Assembly: GCA_964624465.1 (NCBI GenBank)
Contig: CAZUZD010000181.1
Coordinates: 1 to 12,342 of the forward strand
Length of the DNA: 12,342 nucleotides
Reading direction: 5' to 3'
DNA from: CAZUZD01 sp964624465
GTDB lineage: Bacteria > Planctomycetota > Planctomycetia > Isosphaerales > Isosphaeraceae
In this document: one piece after another, positions 12,311-12,342 of the stretch
Layout of the letters: the number at the start of each line of letters is the position of its first letter
Numbering within the stretch: the first letter of the stretch is position 1
The notes under the pieces: model-generated
Seen by the model: the letters and a program-made list of their open reading frames with translations, nothing else
The model's database searches: none
What the model was told of the DNA's origin: nothing
Translations under genes and position numbers: made by a program

Positions 12311-12342
12311 ACCCCCGGGCGGGGGCCCGGGCCGGCTCGGGG

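Overview
The window is about 70% G+C DNA that, from roughly position 604 rightwards, looks like a Planctomycetota chromosome (an Isosphaeraceae-like lineage is my guess). The grounds are very high G+C, long gaps between genes with strong G+C hairpins, a small secreted protein with a planctomycete-style N-terminal motif (SLQLETLEGKALLAA, resembling the 'LExLExRxLLA' surface-protein signature), a large secreted GH2 glycosidase and a flotillin-like SPFH protein. The first ~600 bases are different. They have lower G+C and freer codon use, and they encode two minus-strand genes (a DUF3833 lipoprotein and a chalcone-isomerase-like protein) of a kind I associate with Proteobacteria.

Layout. Positions 1-611, minus strand: a DUF3833-type lipoprotein running off the left edge, overlapped by the 3' part of a chalcone-isomerase-like gene. 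Around 604-611 that gene stops making sense and the C-terminal ~175 residues of a plus-strand GlgX-type glycogen debranching enzyme begin. Both genes are cut at the same point, so this is a junction between unrelated DNAs: an assembly or library chimera, or less likely a real recombination.

Positions 1419-4962, plus strand: a compact three-gene cassette of a QueC-like PP-loop protein, a DUF1611/DgcN-type P-loop protein and a second PP-loop protein. The two PP-loop proteins align without gaps over at least 320 residues, so they are a duplicated pair flanking the DUF1611 gene. This is the most promising candidate for an undescribed system; its substrate is unknown. A near-perfect 17-bp hairpin at 5027-5067 closes it.

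Positions 5106-8447, minus strand: a secreted ~1113-residue GH2 glycoside hydrolase with both catalytic glutamates visible, convergent with the cassette. Positions 8800-9495, plus: a 231-residue putative secreted protein made of two tandem ~62-residue repeats. Positions 9796-12096, plus: a 766-residue SPFH/band 7 (flotillin-like) protein with two N-terminal membrane segments, repeated beta-rich modules, a long Ala/Glu coiled coil and a Gly-rich tail, followed by a strong hairpin terminator. A 19-base motif recurs with two mismatches in the intergenic regions upstream of the last two genes. The right edge carries a short element resembling a widespread dispersed bacterial repeat.

I saw no tRNA, rRNA, CRISPR array or transposase. 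The very long ORFs antisense to the real genes are artefacts of high G+C.
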